Shown in pieces: positions 1 through 7,914 of a DNA stretch of 64,000 nucleotides (its first letter is position 1; every line of letters begins with the position of its first letter). Made by a program: the position numbers and the translations under genes. The notes under the pieces were generated by a model, which was given only the letters and a program-made list of their open reading frames with translations, ran no database searches and was not told where the DNA came from. Origin of the DNA: an uncultured Eubacteriales bacterium (GTDB lineage: Bacteria > Bacillota > Clostridia > Oscillospirales > Oscillospiraceae); the NCBI GenBank assembly GCA_900545495.1, contig UQZJ01000007.1, positions 48,349-112,348 of the forward strand. The letters run 5' to 3'.

Positions 1-1377
1 ATAGACGAAGTCGCAGCGGCCTACAAGCAATTTAACAAGCGCACATCTGGTTTTGACCTGAAGATGTATTGTCTCGAAAACGAGGTGCTGGTTTGCTACA
101 AGAACTCTATGTATCAAAACTCTGTGGAGTTCGGCATCGGATATAGGAACGCAGGAATGCCTCACGGCGGCCTCTGTGTCCTCACGGAAGATATGCTTCT
201 GGATGCCGACACCAACGACTTGCGGGAGTTCTTTGACGAATGCTCCATGATCGTTCTCGGCGGACTTGGGTTCTGCGGACTAAACCAACGCTACAACGCC
301 GACACCGCCCTGTTCCGAGATAGAGTATCCCGCGAGGAAGACATCGAACGTTCCAAGCGATTCAGGGCTGTGTACGACAAAGTTCTCTCCTGTGCCAACG
401 ATAAACGTGTGGTTGTCCTCACCCACACACAGATGGAGGACTGGACTGCCGACGCTCCGCATCCGGGCTGGGTCTACGTGAGTGGCCACACACATCAAAA
501 TGGAATGATAAAAACAGCAGACGGCGTGGCCGTTCTCTATGACAATCAGGTGGGGTACACGCCAAAAAGGTGGCATCTTAACCAGTTTTCACTGGAGCAG
601 TATTACGACCCATTCGGAGCATGGGCGGATGGCATCTATCAGATAACACCACAGCAGTATATGGATTTCAATGCCGGTCGCGGCATCCAAATGGAATACT
701 TCCGGCAGCAGGGAGACATTTACGCACTGAAGCAAAAAGGCATCTATATGTTCATGCTGCAATATGGCCTTGGTCTATATTTGCTGCGTGGCGGCCAGAA
801 ACTCAACGTATTTCAGGGACTGGAATACTACGCTGCCAACTTGGAAAAGTATGTTGAAAAGATTCAGATGGCATTCAGACCGTACCGCAATGCACTTGAT
901 AAGATTGCTGCAGAGGTGAAGCGGTTTGGCGGTTCCGGATATGTGCATGGAAGTATTGTAGATATAGACTTCTACAACCATATCTATCTCGATCCGTTTG
1001 ATGGATACCTCATGCCATACTTTGCCTTTGATGTGGTAGGTCGCAGAGAATTTCGTTCTGTACAGGAACTGCTGGAGTCGTCCCCGCTTCCTGCGCTGGG
1101 CAGTGATGGAAAGCCGTTGTTGTCGGCCTACACAAAGCTGCTGGACGCTGGCGGCGTGTCCATCCTTGCGCCGACTGTCAAAGAGGATGCCTTGGCAGTG
1201 GTGCCAACGGAGGTTCTGGACGAGAAGGACATTTATTTACCTTCCCGTATTATGAAGTCTATCCAGTATTTGTTGGACAAGGGTGTTGTACGCGTCTGGA
1301 ACGATGCTGTACTCGCCATGGTTGATAAGAATGCACTACCGGAGCCTCAACAGGAGCTACAGAAAAACAGAACGTGA
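1..1377 (+). CDS. Metallophosphoesterase (calcineurin-like), 5' end outside window
   Basis: The reading frame is open from base 1, so the gene starts upstream; 458 codons are visible. The segment VVVLTHTQMEDW followed by VYVSGHTHQNG has the conserved His/GHTH pattern of calcineurin-like metallophosphoesterases, which bind two metal ions and hydrolyse phosphoester bonds. The N-terminal metal-binding motifs (DxH, GNHD/E) would lie upstream. The last 250 residues (aromatic-rich, EYFRQQGDIYALKQKG onward) form an additional domain that I do not recognise. The substrate cannot be told from the sequence. It is followed by a small hairpin and then the mobile module, so it may be the last gene of the older flank or cargo of an upstream element. 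Confidence 0.7.
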   Translation: MDEVAAAYKQFNKRTSGFDLKMYCLENEVLVCYKNSMYQNSVEFGIGYRNAGMPHGGLCVLTEDMLLDADTNDLREFFDECSMIVLGGLGFCGLNQRYNADTALFRDRVSREEDIERSKRFRAVYDKVLSCANDKRVVVLTHTQMEDWTADAPHPGWVYVSGHTHQNGMIKTADGVAVLYDNQVGYTPKRWHLNQFSLEQYYDPFGAWADGIYQITPQQYMDFNAGRGIQMEYFRQQGDIYALKQKGIYMFMLQYGLGLYLLRGGQKLNVFQGLEYYAANLEKYVEKIQMAFRPYRNALDKIAAEVKRFGGSGYVHGSIVDIDFYNHIYLDPFDGYLMPYFAFDVVGRREFRSVQELLESSPLPALGSDGKPLLSAYTKLLDAGGVSILAPTVKEDALAVVPTEVLDEKDIYLPSRIMKSIQYLLDKGVVRVWNDAVLAMVDKNALPEPQQELQKNRT

Positions 1378-1792
1378 CAAAAATCCAGACATCGTCTGGA
1401 TCTTTGTCATGTTGGCTTCTCTTATCTCTTTTACCCATTATAAAGGGCCTACGGCGGAAGTTTTACATGTCATATTATATACTCTAAAATATATTTCTCT
1501 ATCCATTCTTCAGAAGCTACTTGTACTTGCTGTATAAAAGCATACATCGTCCAGGAAATTGTAACAGCTTCGTTTCCACTTTTCTTTGGTTCTGCCAGCG
1601 CAACTGATTGCACCCGAGACTTCTGTGGATTATTCCCCTGCATATTGCCAAATATGCCGCAAACAGGTGTATTTACAGCACAAATCTAAGCATTCCTTTT
1701 TGCGCCGCACCCCTTTGACCACATATTTGCCCACAGACAGCGAAAAGCCGCCCCGCCGGGGATTTCCCTCAGGCGGGGTGGACTGCTTCCTG
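1378..1792. other. Intergenic gap between metallophosphoesterase and integrase
   Basis: No convincing gene. It holds a perfect 8-bp stem with 3-nt loop just after the upstream stop (1383-1401), a weak terminator candidate, and near its right end the integrase terminator described separately. The stretch between them is AT-richer than the flanks. The end of a mobile element probably lies here, but I could not identify an att core. Confidence 0.4.
1751..1778 (-). terminator. Terminator of the integrase genes
   Basis: CCCCGCC (1751-1757) pairs with GGCGGGG (1772-1778) around a 14-nt loop. On the minus strand the stem is followed by GCGGCTTTTCGC. It lies 15 bases beyond the integrase stop codon. 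Confidence 0.55.
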
Positions 1793-3022
1793 TTATGCCG
1801 TCCGTCTGCTCCATCGCTTTCTTGCCTGGAAGTCGGTCATCGTGCGCTCTTGTAGTGTGTTTTCTTCTGCCGGCAGCGGCTGCGCTTTGGCGATGCCCGC
1901 GTCGATCCTCGCCGCCGCCTGCCGCCGCATCTCCTCCGTGATGTGGGAGTAGGTGTTCAGCGTGGTGGCCGCGGAGACATGGCCCAGGATGGTGGACAGC
2001 GTCTTGATGTCCATTCCGTGGGCGAGGGCGTTGGTGGCGAAGGTGTGGCGGAGATCATGGAAGCGTACCCGTTCACAGCCCGCGTGGTCCAACAGCCTGT
2101 GCAGCCGCTGGCGCACCACCGAGGGCAGCAGAGGCGAATTCTCCTTCTTTGGTGACGGAAACAGCCATCTGGAAACATTCCTTTTCCGGTACTCTCTGAA
2201 CACCTCCAGCACTTTGGGCGGCAGGAGCAGGGTGCGTACCGCCGCCTTTGTTTTCGGCTCAGTGATGACCAATTCCGAGCCTATGACCACCGCCTGCTTG
2301 CTGATTCGCAGTTCGCCCGTAGTCAAATTCAGCTCCTCCCATTGCAGGGCCGCCAGCTCTCCCAACCGCAGTCCTGTGGCAAATTCCAGCAGGAACAACT
2401 CATAATAGTTTTCCTCCTTCGCCTGGATCAGCAGCTTCTGCATGGACTCCCGCGAGAGGATATTCATTTCCCCTTTTCGGGCGGGCGGCAGCTTGCAGCC
2501 GGACGCCGGGTTCTGTGGAATCAGGTTCTCCGATACTGCCCGTTCCAGCGCCCGCCGGCACAGGCTGTGGATGTTGCGGAGCTGGGAGTCCGCCAGCCCC
2601 GTTTTACCGTCCGATTGGTCCGCACGCCCCTCCGTTTTCAGCCAGGCGAAGAACTGCTGCATATCCTTCGCGGTCAGCCTGTTCAGCGGGATATGACCCA
2701 GTCCCGGGCTGATGTACAGCCGGAGATAGCCTTCGTAGATCCGCCGTGTGCCGGGACGGGCGGCGGGTCTGCTGTGCGTCTCATACCAGTACTCCATCCA
2801 GTCCCCGAAGGGCATATCCGCCCTGGTCCTCGGCGGCGCAGGCGGCGCGAGGGCGTCCTTCAGCGTTTTCAGCTTCTCCACACACTCAGATTTTGTTTTA
2901 GCCAGCACATTTTTCGTTTTCGGCAGACCCTTGTCATCGTAGCCGATGACCACACGGCCCTCCCATCGGCCGTCCTTTCTCAGGCGGACAGTTCCTTCTC
3001 CATTTTTCCGTTTTCTTCCCAC
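1793..3022 (-). CDS. Tyrosine recombinase/integrase (second of a tandem pair)
   Basis: A phage/ICE-type tyrosine recombinase of 409 aa that would cut and join DNA at att sites. The N-terminus has the arm-binding signature (GEGTVRLRKDGRWEGR), then a SAM-like core-binding domain (about 70-175) and a catalytic domain with Arg in ATGLRLGEL, HxxR in HDLRHTFAT, GH, and the nucleophile Tyr in TYSH, so all key residues are present. The start is GTG at 3022 with AGGAG eight bases upstream, inside the 3' end of the preceding integrase (43-bp overlap), so the two are translationally linked. It is related to, but clearly diverged from, its partner. Two full integrases in tandem could mean a duplicated module or a pair acting together. 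Confidence 0.93.
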   Translation of the reverse strand: MGRKRKNGEGTVRLRKDGRWEGRVVIGYDDKGLPKTKNVLAKTKSECVEKLKTLKDALAPPAPPRTRADMPFGDWMEYWYETHSRPAARPGTRRIYEGYLRLYISPGLGHIPLNRLTAKDMQQFFAWLKTEGRADQSDGKTGLADSQLRNIHSLCRRALERAVSENLIPQNPASGCKLPPARKGEMNILSRESMQKLLIQAKEENYYELFLLEFATGLRLGELAALQWEELNLTTGELRISKQAVVIGSELVITEPKTKAAVRTLLLPPKVLEVFREYRKRNVSRWLFPSPKKENSPLLPSVVRQRLHRLLDHAGCERVRFHDLRHTFATNALAHGMDIKTLSTILGHVSAATTLNTYSHITEEMRRQAAARIDAGIAKAQPLPAEENTLQERTMTDFQARKRWSRRTA

Positions 3023-4149
3023 GGTCTCAGCTCCTCTCCGAAAATGTCTGTGAGGAATTCCCCCACGATCTCCGCCGCCCGCCTCTGCATATCGCCGGTG
3101 GTGTGGGTGTAGGTATCCAGCGTGAATGCCGCTCTTGTATGGCCGAGGATCCCAGAGAGCGTTTTCACATCTACGCCGGAGGTCAGCGCATGGGTGGCGA
3201 AGGTGTGGCGCAGATCATGAAAGCGGATGTCAGGCAGTCCCGCCTGCTCCAGCAGCAGCTTCATGCGCCGGTAGACGGCATCCGGGGCGGTCGGCCGCTC
3301 CGGGCGGAGCAGGTCCGGGAATATCCAAGCTGTCTTCGCCGCCCGCTTTCTCTCCTTCAGCAGCACCGCAAGGCTGGGCGGCAGGGTGATCGTCCGTGTC
3401 CCCGCGTAGGTCTTGGTATCGCCTGTGGTAAGGCCCTTGCCCTTCTCCCGGCGCACCGTGCGGCAGACCTTTAAGCTTCCGCTTGCCGCATCAAAGTCCT
3501 CCCACCGCAGACCGCACAACTCGCCCCGCCGCAGGCCGGTGGTGAGCTCTGTGTAGAAGAGGTCATGCCATAGGGTGTCCTTCTGAATGACCTCCAGGAG
3601 GCGGTCGACCTGTTCCGCCGTCAGCACCTTCTTTTCCTGATAGCTGAACTTTGGCGGCGTCACCTCCTCCACTGGATTCCTCGGGATGAGCCGCGCCTGT
3701 GCCGCTGCTTTCAGGATTCCATGGAGCGTGGTATGGATGCGGCGGACCGTGCCGCTGGCCAGCTTCCGGGACAGCATATCATAAAACCGTTGGATGTCCG
3801 CCGCCTTGAGCTGCCCGATCCGTTTCTCTCCAAGGCAGGGACGGATATGGTTCTCGATGTAGCCGCGGTAACCATTCAGGGTACCGGGCCGCACCATCCC
3901 CTCCTTGCTCACCAGCCATTGGTCCAGCCACTCGGACAGGGTGAGCCTGCTCTGCTCCGTCAGGTCGACGCCCTGATAGGCGGTGATGCACTTCCGCAGC
4001 CTTGCGGTCAGTTCCTTTTGGGTGTCGGCGTAGACATAGCGGAAGATGGAGTCGCCGTTGTCCTTGTGTCCCACTACGATGCGGCCCTCCCATCGGCCAT
4101 CCTCCCGCTTGCGCACCATGCCGTCACCGGATGGTCTTCGTTTTGCCAT
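2980..4149 (-). CDS. Tyrosine recombinase/integrase (first of a tandem pair)
   Basis: A 389-aa tyrosine recombinase with the same layout as its downstream partner: DGRWEGR arm-binding N-terminus, SAM-like core-binding domain, and a catalytic domain with TTGLRRGEL (Arg), HDLRHTFATH (HxxR) and the nucleophile in DTYTH. ATG start with GGAGG nine bases upstream. It is first in a two-gene unit, and its last 14 codons overlap the start of the next integrase in another frame. It belongs to module 1 with the Xis-like and RHH genes at 4.3-6.0 kb. Function is inferred from strong family resemblance. Confidence 0.93.
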   Translation of the reverse strand: MAKRRPSGDGMVRKREDGRWEGRIVVGHKDNGDSIFRYVYADTQKELTARLRKCITAYQGVDLTEQSRLTLSEWLDQWLVSKEGMVRPGTLNGYRGYIENHIRPCLGEKRIGQLKAADIQRFYDMLSRKLASGTVRRIHTTLHGILKAAAQARLIPRNPVEEVTPPKFSYQEKKVLTAEQVDRLLEVIQKDTLWHDLFYTELTTGLRRGELCGLRWEDFDAASGSLKVCRTVRREKGKGLTTGDTKTYAGTRTITLPPSLAVLLKERKRAAKTAWIFPDLLRPERPTAPDAVYRRMKLLLEQAGLPDIRFHDLRHTFATHALTSGVDVKTLSGILGHTRAAFTLDTYTHTTGDMQRRAAEIVGEFLTDIFGEELRPWEENGKMEKELSA

Positions 4150-4341
4150 GTGATTTCACCTCCGAGGTTTTTTCTTTGATTAGGCGCAGCAGCTCCTGCG
4201 TGGCCTGAGGGTTATTCTGTAAACACACAATACCGAAGACGCGGAGAGAAAGCGAGTGGAATCCCCAGAGTCGGCGCAAGTTCTACGAAAGCAACAATCC
4301 GACCACGCCATCCTCTCCCACGATCCAGCTTTACTTCGGGC

Positions 4342-4761
4342 CTAATCAAAATCCGGCAGCATCTGCTGGATGTCCTGGGCATCCTCAAACCTGATCTGCC
4401 CGTTGGTGCGCTTGACCTCGTCCGTCACATAGCCGCGCAGGGCGCGGCGGTCCTCCATAGCGTCGCCGAAGTGTGCGGCGATGGTGTGGGCCATGATGCC
4501 CTGCTCCACCGCGCACTTGAACAGGAGGCTGTTGGTGCGATTGGCACTGTCCGCCACGATCCCTCGCAGCGTCGCTGTCAGCGCGTTGGAGAGGTACTCG
4601 CTTGCATCCTCCGCGCCCAGGTAGCCCATGTAGAAGTGCAGCGACTTCTCGATGAACTCGCTGCGGCTTTTACAGTTGGCAGTTTCCAGCCAGCCGTCCA
4701 TGCGGCGGATCGTCGAGGGTCTGAGCCAAGCGGGGATCCGCGTCTTATTTTCGTGTTCCAT
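4342..4761 (-). CDS. Ribbon-helix-helix protein, relaxosome-accessory type
   Basis: A 139-aa protein with an N-terminal ribbon-helix-helix-like segment (TRIPAWLRPSTIRRMDGWL then CKSRSEFIEKSLHFYMGYL) and a C-terminus ending in VKRTNGQIRFED. The protein at 22692-23105 has the same pattern (CRSKNEFIEKAVNCY, AVKRTNGQLRLE) and there directly precedes a MobP3 relaxase, so the likely role is an oriT-binding mobilisation accessory protein. Here no relaxase follows; integrases occupy that position. Start ATG with AAAGGAG nine bases upstream. The 190 bp downstream hold no intact gene, suggesting the relaxase was lost or replaced. Confidence 0.7.
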   Translation of the reverse strand: MEHENKTRIPAWLRPSTIRRMDGWLETANCKSRSEFIEKSLHFYMGYLGAEDASEYLSNALTATLRGIVADSANRTNSLLFKCAVEQGIMAHTIAAHFGDAMEDRRALRGYVTDEVKRTNGQIRFEDAQDIQQMLPDFD

Positions 4762-5354
4762 ATTGTTTTCTCCTTTTTCTCTGGTGTGACACCGCGCAAA
4801 CCCGCACGGTGTCTGGATCTTTCGTCCTTTCGACCACCTGAGACCCGCAAGAAGTCCTAAACCGACCTCGGAGCGGTGTCCTCGGAAAGCCCCGCACTGC
4901 GGGGCTTTGTGGGCGAGAGGGGTCGCTTTGCGACCACCTCTCTTTATCTTGTGCTTTTATCGAACAGGCAGATTTCTGGCTCATCCCCCCGTAGTTGGGG
5001 TGAAAGGTAGGGCAAACAGTGCCGATGCCTGTCCAGGGTGTGGGGATGCCGCCACCGCCCCTAAAGCCGTGCGCAGCAGCTTTAAGAGGGTAAATCTGAT
5101 GCGGCTGCGATGGGGAGGTGTCCGTACCCGTGAGCTGTGTTTCGCGTTGCCAAAGAACCCCGGGCCGGGTGTCACGGGCGCGCATTTTCCGTTTTATGCC
5201 TGCCGCCGCAGGTCTATTGATGCCGCAGTCTTCGCGCCCAAAAAGCAGCAAATTCCGCGTCAGCGAGACGGGGGTGGTATCACTACCCTCGGCGTGGGCC
5301 GCGTGCTCCCGAAACCCTGTGCGGCCACGGGTCAGGAGGGCGTATTTTGCCGTT
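4762..5354. other. Non-coding region between RHH and HTH genes, candidate oriT
   Basis: No convincing gene in 590 bp; the overlapping frames are shadows without ribosome sites. It contains a perfect hairpin with core CCCGCACTGCGGG (4886-4908), also present at the same relative place in module 2, and a weaker one around GGTGGTATCACTACC near 5273. Position next to a relaxosome-type gene plus conserved hairpins fits a transfer origin. This is inference; no nic site was identified. Confidence 0.4.
4886..4908. repeat. Hairpin shared by both mobile modules
   Basis: AAAGCCCCGCA pairs with TGCGGGGCTTT, a perfect stem with core CCCGCACTGCGGG. The same core occurs at 23238-23256, again between the RHH gene and the HTH gene. 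Conservation of core and position suggests a functional DNA site such as oriT, although a terminator for the HTH/Xis operon is possible. Confidence 0.5.
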
Positions 5355-5807
5355 TTACGCGCTCTGCTCTCCCGCTGCCGGAATGAATGCGGCGCCCAGC
5401 TGTTCGGCCCTTGCCTGTGCCCGCTGCCGTTCCATGGCTTGTCCCGCTTTCTCCAGCTGACGCTCATAGCAGAGGGCGAGGGCATTCTTGATCGGCAGGA
5501 TGGTGTACCTGAGACAGCCGTTGCGCTTGAGACCGTCCCTGGTGATGATCTCCGTCCGCTCTGTTCGAATGAGACCGTGCTCCTCCAGTGCGGCAACATA
5601 CTTTGCCACGGTGTTGACCGAGATACCCAGCTTCCTTGCGATGGTGGGATAGCTGACAAAGCACTGGTAGGTTCGTCGATCCTCAATGCGGAGCAGATAG
5701 GCGTAGATGTTGATCTCCATGTGGTGCAGTCCCAGATCAAAAATGGCGTTGGGGAGGGGAAAATAATTTTTGATCGTGTCCTTCTTCACATAGGGCGTAT
5801 TCAGCAT
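5355..5807 (-). CDS. Helix-turn-helix protein, replication-initiator/DnaD-like N-terminus
   Basis: A 150-aa protein that begins MLNTPYVKKDTIKNYFPLPNAIFDLGL and continues into a winged-helix-like region (SYPTIARKLGISVNTVAKYVAALEEHGLI, then a beta wing). Such proteins are common beside Xis genes on Clostridial mobile elements and probably bind element DNA for regulation or replication. The paralogue at 23341-23829 shares the same layout. I chose the internal ATG at 5807 because AAAGGGG lies just upstream and it overlaps the end of the Xis gene by 7 bp; a longer reading to 5840 lacks a ribosome site. Confidence 0.75.
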   Translation of the reverse strand: MLNTPYVKKDTIKNYFPLPNAIFDLGLHHMEINIYAYLLRIEDRRTYQCFVSYPTIARKLGISVNTVAKYVAALEEHGLIRTERTEIITRDGLKRNGCLRYTILPIKNALALCYERQLEKAGQAMERQRAQARAEQLGAAFIPAAGEQSA

Positions 5808-6016
5808 TCCGATGCCCCTTTCGTGTGCGCGGTGATCCATTTCCGCAGCTCCTCCTTTGGAACGACGATGCGCTTGCCGATCCGCAGAGAGGGAAAGTCT
5901 GCCTCCTGAATGAGTTCATAGACGCTGGAGTCCGAGACTCCCATGAGATCCACCAGCTGCTTCACATTCAGCAGCAGGGGCAGTTCATCATAGCTGGTAT
6001 AAATGCTTTTCTTCAA
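5801..6016 (-). CDS. Excisionase-family (Xis/MerR-like HTH) protein
   Basis: A 71-aa protein with the excisionase-type winged helix: LLLNVKQLVDLMGVSDSSVYELIQ followed by FPSLRIGKRIVVPKEELRKWI. Such proteins bend att DNA and bias integrases towards excision. The start is TTG at 6016, with AAGGAGG seven bases upstream. It is first in a minus-strand operon with the HTH gene, driven by a consensus promoter at 6300-6328. The paralogue at 23826-24041 also starts with TTG and has the same length. Confidence 0.85.
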   Translation of the reverse strand: MKKSIYTSYDELPLLLNVKQLVDLMGVSDSSVYELIQEADFPSLRIGKRIVVPKEELRKWITAHTKGASEC

Positions 6017-6230
6017 ATCGTGTCCTCCTTGCAGCTTTGTCGGTAGAGCGTATTCAGTTTTTGTCGGTAATGTGTCTTTCAATCTCACCCCCCTATGTTT
6101 TTTCTCTGCTGTACGCCGCGCCCTCGCTCCGTTGGTGCGCTCCCCCTTCGCGGGATCGTGGCGTCACTTCGCCCGGAGCATCCAAGCTGCGGCGGCAGGG
6201 ATTCACTTTTCAAGGTTCCGAAAATAATGG

Positions 6231-6259
6231 TTGACATATCTGTCCCAATAGATTAGACT
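6231..6259 (+). promoter_or_regulatory. Promoter of the DUF6076 gene
   Basis: TTGACA at 6231-6236, 17-bp spacer, TAGACT at 6254-6259, upstream of the DUF6076 ATG at 6380. Confidence 0.6.
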
Positions 6260-6299
6260 TATTTCATAAAACCTGTTTCCTGCGTCTACTTCTGGGCAT

Positions 6300-6328
6300 A
6301 CTATAACACGTCAAAACCCTGTTGTCAA
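6300..6328 (-). promoter_or_regulatory. Promoter of the Xis/HTH operon
   Basis: On the minus strand TTGACA (6328-6323), 17-bp spacer, TATAGT (6305-6300): a near-perfect sigma-A promoter reading into the Xis-like gene. Confidence 0.7.
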
Positions 6329-6379
6329 GTCTTAGCGAAAGCAGTATATTTCATTAGTCTAATTTAAGGAGTACACATT

Positions 6380-7345
6380 ATGCCAGACTATATTTTTAAA
6401 ACCTACATCGACGGCGGCAGGGAGTACTACGAGTACACCGATGCGGCGGACAGAGAGCAGACCATAAAAAAAGACTTTCCGTTTCCGGAAAGTCTGATGA
6501 GTCTGCTGTATATGGATATCTGGGAGCTGGAGCCCATCACCAAAAGGATGGACAAAGCCTTGCTGGCTTTTTACCAGTCCGGCGCCAAGGATGACCTGCA
6601 GGTCGTAGCAGCAGGACTGGACGAGCTTGCATCCCGACACGTCTATTTTGAGCTGCTGCGGCTGGACTGGCTGGAGCGGCTGGATATGGTAGACAGTACC
6701 GCGCCCAGAGATTTTCAGGACTTGCTGCCCCACAAGAAGATTTCCCATCTCTGCAGCAGCATCGACACCATGCAGAAGCAGATCAAGGGGCTGATCGCGC
6801 AGGTGCTGGACATGGACGGCGAGAAGAAATCCGTATCCGAGAAGATGGTGGCCTACTACAACGCCGAGGGCGGCGACACGCTGAACACCTTTCAGTTCCA
6901 GCCCCAGTCCATGAGCTTTGAGGTCATCGACCGTAAGATCTTTGCCGAGGTGCTCTATCCCAGGGACATCTACGACCTCATTGATTTCCATGTGCGGGAG
7001 TGCGTGAAGCGGGAGGTGAAAATGCGGGTATGCAAGAACTGCCTGCGCTACTTCGCCGTGACGGGCAAGGCCAGCACGGAGTACTGCGGCCGGGTCTGCG
7101 ACAGCAAGGGCCGCACCTGCCGGGAGATGGGGGCCATCCACACATGGACGCAGCGCAAGCAGGGCGACGAGGTGTTCAAGGAATACCGCAGGGAGTACAA
7201 AAAGCGTTTCGCCCGCATCAATGCCGGCAGGCTGACCAAGAGTGCATTCTACGCCTGGAGCGAGGAAGCCAGAAAGAAAAAAGAGGACTGCGACAGCGGC
7301 GTGATCTCGCCGGAGGAGTTCTCCCACTGGCTGAAGGAGTCGTGA
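6380..7345 (+). CDS. DUF6076 zinc-ribbon-like protein
   Basis: A 321-aa protein of a family I recognise as DUF6076, common on Clostridial mobile elements and of unknown function. The N-terminal 200 residues are helical; the C-terminal domain has a cysteine cluster (Cys218, 221, 236, 240, 247) in a pattern that should bind zinc, then a basic helical tail ending in HWLKES. ATG start with AAGGAG eight bases upstream and its own promoter. It diverges from the Xis operon, and the same arrangement recurs in module 2, where only the zinc domain remains (24400-24735). A DNA- or RNA-binding role is plausible but not shown. Confidence 0.75.
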   Translation: MPDYIFKTYIDGGREYYEYTDAADREQTIKKDFPFPESLMSLLYMDIWELEPITKRMDKALLAFYQSGAKDDLQVVAAGLDELASRHVYFELLRLDWLERLDMVDSTAPRDFQDLLPHKKISHLCSSIDTMQKQIKGLIAQVLDMDGEKKSVSEKMVAYYNAEGGDTLNTFQFQPQSMSFEVIDRKIFAEVLYPRDIYDLIDFHVRECVKREVKMRVCKNCLRYFAVTGKASTEYCGRVCDSKGRTCREMGAIHTWTQRKQGDEVFKEYRREYKKRFARINAGRLTKSAFYAWSEEARKKKEDCDSGVISPEEFSHWLKES

Positions 7346-7400
7346 GAAAGAGATGCCGCTATTGGGCGGAGATGGTTCCGGAGATGCAGCCCTATCTTGC

Positions 7401-7901
7401 TTATGGTTCATTCTCCGCCCGCTTTCGCAAGAGGGACAAGCCCAAAAAGCAGAGTGCAGAGAAGGCGATGCCGCAAAGAATGTATGTCCCATTAAAGAAC
7501 AGCAGGTTGACTGCGTACCGCATGGGCATCCGTGTAAAGAGTACCGCATACGGTTCGACCCTTCCGATCGCCTCCATGACCGCTGTGACACGGAAGGGAC
7601 TGATCCCGCACAGATACGCGCCGAGGAAATACAATGTCAGCTTCTCGACAACGGCAGGAAGCAGGAGTCCGAGTAAATAAAACCACGGTTTTTGCTTCTT
7701 GCAACACTTCCACAGATACAGTGCCCCAAAGCAGTACGGCAGCAGTGCAAGGCAGATGCCCTGCGCGGTCAGGTGCAGATGCAGCCCACATACAAGAAAG
7801 GCCATCCGAATCAAAAGGTATCCGCCGAGAATGATCAGCCAGCAGATCAGCAGGGATCTCAAGTTGAGTTTCCCATGTGTGGTTGCTTCATTGTTGTACA
7901 T
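7401..7901 (-). CDS. Small multi-pass membrane protein, unknown
   Basis: A 166-aa hydrophobic protein with about four to five membrane helices (LLICWLIILGGYLLIRMAFLV, ALLPYCFGALYLW, WFYLLGLLLPAVV, and C-terminal FNGTYILCGIAFSALCFLGL). No family recognised. It is the last gene of the minus-strand ABC/two-component locus, 13 bp after the permease, with AAGGAGG before its ATG, so it is probably co-transcribed and may be an accessory of that transporter. Confidence 0.55.
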   Translation of the reverse strand: MYNNEATTHGKLNLRSLLICWLIILGGYLLIRMAFLVCGLHLHLTAQGICLALLPYCFGALYLWKCCKKQKPWFYLLGLLLPAVVEKLTLYFLGAYLCGISPFRVTAVMEAIGRVEPYAVLFTRMPMRYAVNLLFFNGTYILCGIAFSALCFLGLSLLRKRAENEP

Positions 7902-7914
7902 ATTCTTTTCCTCC

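Larger units (their letters stand above)
6017..6379. other. Divergent control region between Xis operon and DUF6076 gene
   Basis: No gene. Two divergent consensus-like promoters lie here (annotated separately), on either side of about 60 bp, so integration/excision functions and DUF6076 are expressed from one shared region. The segment 6100-6200 is GC-rich with no recognisable content. Confidence 0.5.

Noticed and set aside
4745..5740. 331-codon minus-strand frame across the candidate oriT
   Set aside because: Translation is Ser/Arg/Thr-rich without domains, and it conflicts with the HTH gene in another frame.
6359..7591. Long open frame antisense to DUF6076
   Set aside because: Mirror frame of a GC-rich gene; no ribosome site, and the plus-strand protein has a clear zinc motif.
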